Source: Prevotellaceae bacterium (GTDB lineage Bacteria; Bacteroidota; Bacteroidia; Bacteroidales; UBA932). From it: 6,352 nucleotides of DNA. Made by a program: the position numbers and the translations under genes. The stretch's first letter is position 1. Each line of letters starts with the position of its first letter. Below the pieces are notes generated by a model. That model saw only the letters and a list, made by a program, of their open reading frames with translations, searched no databases and was not told the DNA's origin. The stretch lies in NCBI GenBank assembly GCA_031285695.1, contig JAITVR010000134.1:1-6352 (forward strand). Reading direction: 5' to 3'. Below, piece after piece: positions 3,867 through 6,352 of this stretch.

Positions 3867-6350
3867 TTAGACACCCTCAACGAGGTAGATAACCACAAAA
3901 AAAAGCAGCTGATATGCAAGGGTTGCGAAAACCACTGCACCATTACCCGCTTTGAGTTTGGCAACGGCAACGTGTTCTTTGGCGGCAACAAGTGCGAGCG
4001 CATGTTTTCGAGCAAGGGCAGCACCGTGGAAAAAGGTTTTAACCTGCTGCGCTACAAGTACGATTTGCTCTTTGGCAAAGCCGTAACCGAGCGCGCCGAC
4101 TTCGATACGCTCACCATTGGCCTGCCGCGCGCGCTCAACATGTACGAGAATTTTCCGTTTTGGAACGCGCTGCTTACCGGCTGCGGAGTGAACGTAGTGC
4201 TATCATCGCCAAGCACCATGCCGCTGTACGAAAAAGGCATGGGCACGGTAATGAGCGACAATATTTGCTTTCCGGCAAAGCTCGTTCACGGCCACATTTA
4301 CGACTTGGCCGAGAAAAAAGTTGACCGCATTTTTATGCCCATGGTGTTTCGCGAAAAGCAAAGCGCGCCCTCGCACAACACCTTCAACTGCCCCATTGTA
4401 ACGGGCTACGCCGAGGTGGTAAAAAGCGCCATCAACCCCAAAAAACGCTGGAACATAGCCGTTGATGCGCCCACCGTTTCGTTTAAGGACGAGGATTTGC
4501 TGCGCACCGCCTGCAGGGAGTACATTTTTTCGCTGGGGCTGAAAAAGCTAACAGCAGCGCAGTTTAACCAAGCCTTTAGCGAAGCGGTAAAAGCGCAGCA
4601 GGAGTTTAAGGAAACGCTTGCGAAAAAAGGACAGGAAATCATTGAGCAATCTATAAAAAGCGGCCGCCAGCTAATGGTGGTGGCAGGTCGCCCCTACCAC
4701 GTTGACCCGCTCATCAACCAGCAAACCGCCGAAATACTGACCGAGCTGGGCGCAAACGTAGTTACCGAAGATGTGCTACCCAACGTGGTGAGCGGCGAAG
4801 AAGATTTTTACCTCTCGCAGTGGGGCTACCCCGCGCGCATTACCAACGCCGCCAAGTGGGTGGCGCAGCAGCCCGACAATGTGCGCCTGGTGCAGCTCAA
4901 CTCCTTTGGCTGCGGCCCCGACGCCATTATTACCGACGAGGTAAAAGAAATACTGCAAACCGCAGGCAAAAACAACAACCTTATTCGCGTGGACGAAATC
5001 AGCAGCACCGGCAGCATTCGCCTGCGGCTGCGCTCGGTGGTAGAGTTTGCCCGCTACAGCGATAAGAAGCTAAAGCCAAGCGAAAAAAAGCGCCGCAGCA
5101 CCAAGCTATTTATGCCCGACGATAGGCCGCGCACCATCATTGCGCCGCTCTTTTCCGACATCTACTCGCGCATTTTTCCGCCCATCTTCAGGCTTTCGGG
5201 CTACAAGCTGCACACCCTGCCCGTAACCGATGCGCTGGCCGTGGACGAAGGCATGCGCTACGCCAACAACGAAATTTGCTACCCCGCCATCACCGTCATT
5301 GGCGATGTGATTAAGGCGCTCAAGTCGGGCGATTTTGACCCCGAAAATACCGCCGTAGGCATTACCCAAACCGGCGGACAGTGCCGCGCCTCCAACTATT
5401 TGCCCTTGATAAAAAAGGCAATGGTAAACGCCGGCTTTGAGAACGTGCCCGTAATATCCGTATCCACCGCCACGGGGCTGCACGAGCAGCCGGGCTTTGC
5501 GCTGCCGTGGGCAAAAATTATTCGCAAGTTTTTGGCCGCCGTTATCTGCGCCGATGAGCTGTCGAAAATGCACTACTCCATCGTTTTCCGCGAGGTAAAT
5601 AAGGGCGAGTCGCGCCACCTGCTCGACAAATATTTGGACGAGCTGGAAATTGTGATTGAAGAAAACGGCCGCGTAAAAGATATTTACTCACTTTTGGCGC
5701 AAGCCGTAAAGGATTTCAACGCCCTGCCCGTGCAGCCGGGCAGCTTTGCCAAGGTAGGCGTGGTGGGCGAAATTTACCTCAAGTACAACGCCTTTGCCAA
5801 CCTCAACCTCGTTGACTGGCTCAACAAGCAGGGCGTGGAGGTAATTGTGCCCTCGCTGCTCGACTTTTTTATACAAGACTTTGTAAACTTCGACGTAAAC
5901 GCCAAGGCCAACTTGGATACGCGCACCGTGAAGGGAAAGCTGGTGGGGCGTGCGCTGAAGTGGTACCTGAACCGCTACTTTAAGCGCGCCGAAAAGCTGT
6001 GCCGCAGCTTCCGCTTCTACCGCCCCAACCACAACATTGACCAAATGGCGCAGCAGGCCTCCAAAATCGTCAATCTTGCGCACCAGTACGGCGAGGGCTG
6101 GCTCATACCCGGCGAAATAAGCGCCTTTGCCGCCGAGGGCGTAAACAACGTTATCAGCCTGCAACCCTTTGGCTGCATTGCCAACCAAATAATTTCAAAG
6201 GGCGTAGAAAAGCGCATGAAGGACAAGTACCCCAAGCTCAACCTGCTCTTTCTCGATTTCGACGCCAGCACCAGCGAGGTAAACGTGTTCAACCGCCTCT
6301 ACTTTATGGTAAAAGCCGCCAAAGAGGAAGCGGAAGGAAAGAAGAGTTGA
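3858..6350 (+). CDS. Activase-related DUF2229 plus 2-hydroxyacyl-CoA dehydratase-like fusion protein
   Basis: The 830-residue cytoplasmic product has three parts. Residues about 18-60 carry a four-cysteine motif, CKGCENHC (20-27) and GNKCE (43-47), probably metal-binding. Residues about 85-395 match the DUF2229/COG3580 type: IGLPRALNMYENFPFW (87-102), SDNICFPAKLVHGHI (133-147), AGRPYHVDPLINQQ (276-289), NSFGCGPDAI (348-357) and DEISSTGSIRLRLRS (379-393). Residues about 425-815 are COG3581/HgdB-like: NNEICYPA (470-477), QTGGQCRASNY (504-514), QPFGCIANQI (769-778) and LDFDASTSEVNVFNRL (799-814). Cys474, Cys509 and Cys773 are candidate [4Fe-4S] ligands by analogy with dehydratase subunits. As I recall, relatives are often fused behind two activase domains, as supplied here by the gene at 495-2276. 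The role is therefore probably radical or low-potential redox chemistry on a thioester, with unknown substrate. Alternatives are a redox protein that is not a dehydratase. The ATG is chosen because the conserved region starts shortly after it. The stop TGA lies 2 nt from the window end, so the gene is complete. Confidence 0.9.
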   Translation: MVNLDTLNEVDNHKKKQLICKGCENHCTITRFEFGNGNVFFGGNKCERMFSSKGSTVEKGFNLLRYKYDLLFGKAVTERADFDTLTIGLPRALNMYENFPFWNALLTGCGVNVVLSSPSTMPLYEKGMGTVMSDNICFPAKLVHGHIYDLAEKKVDRIFMPMVFREKQSAPSHNTFNCPIVTGYAEVVKSAINPKKRWNIAVDAPTVSFKDEDLLRTACREYIFSLGLKKLTAAQFNQAFSEAVKAQQEFKETLAKKGQEIIEQSIKSGRQLMVVAGRPYHVDPLINQQTAEILTELGANVVTEDVLPNVVSGEEDFYLSQWGYPARITNAAKWVAQQPDNVRLVQLNSFGCGPDAIITDEVKEILQTAGKNNNLIRVDEISSTGSIRLRLRSVVEFARYSDKKLKPSEKKRRSTKLFMPDDRPRTIIAPLFSDIYSRIFPPIFRLSGYKLHTLPVTDALAVDEGMRYANNEICYPAITVIGDVIKALKSGDFDPENTAVGITQTGGQCRASNYLPLIKKAMVNAGFENVPVISVSTATGLHEQPGFALPWAKIIRKFLAAVICADELSKMHYSIVFREVNKGESRHLLDKYLDELEIVIEENGRVKDIYSLLAQAVKDFNALPVQPGSFAKVGVVGEIYLKYNAFANLNLVDWLNKQGVEVIVPSLLDFFIQDFVNFDVNAKANLDTRTVKGKLVGRALKWYLNRYFKRAEKLCRSFRFYRPNHNIDQMAQQASKIVNLAHQYGEGWLIPGEISAFAAEGVNNVISLQPFGCIANQIISKGVEKRMKDKYPKLNLLFLDFDASTSEVNVFNRLYFMVKAAKEEAEGKKS

Positions 6351-6352
6351 GA

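Overview
The window looks like chromosomal DNA of a Bacteroidota member, most likely Bacteroidales-like. The reasons are a TAnnTTTG promoter element, a secreted protein ending in a type IX secretion (T9SS) sorting domain, heptanucleotide satellite repeats of a kind I recall from this phylum, and genes that look GC-rich set in AT-rich spacers. The genus cannot be fixed from sequence alone. Three genes, all on the plus strand, fill the window.

Layout. Positions 1-266 are a degenerate 21-bp tandem array with a strong hairpin inside it. Positions 267-400 hold nothing I recognise. Positions 401-494 contain a 7-bp satellite, a promoter element and a strong Shine-Dalgarno sequence. Positions 495-2276 encode a tandem-duplicated ASKHA ATPase of the 2-hydroxyacyl-CoA dehydratase activator family (BadF/BadG/BcrA/BcrD), starting at TTG. 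Positions 2296-3438 encode a secreted endonuclease/exonuclease/phosphatase-fold protein with a T9SS C-terminal domain. Positions 3439-3857 are noncoding: a 7-bp satellite, an intrinsic terminator, an array of five 41-bp hairpin-bearing repeats with decayed ends, and a GC-rich hairpin. Positions 3858-6350 encode an 830-residue protein that joins an activase-related (DUF2229/COG3580-like) region to a 2-hydroxyacyl-CoA dehydratase-like (COG3581/HgdB-like) region.

How the genes fit together. The first and third genes correspond to the front and back parts of a protein that, as I recall the family, often occurs as one polypeptide of about 1400 residues (activase, activase, DUF2229, dehydratase-like). 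Here the two pieces total 1423 residues and are separated by the nuclease gene and the repeats. They probably form one two-component system: an ATP-driven iron-sulfur electron donor and its partner protein. The substrate is unknown. The nuclease has no evident biochemical link to them. The most interesting signals are this split arrangement, the two phased repeat arrays, and a recurrent 7-bp periodicity that appears at six places, including inside the nuclease coding sequence and across the start codon of the third gene.
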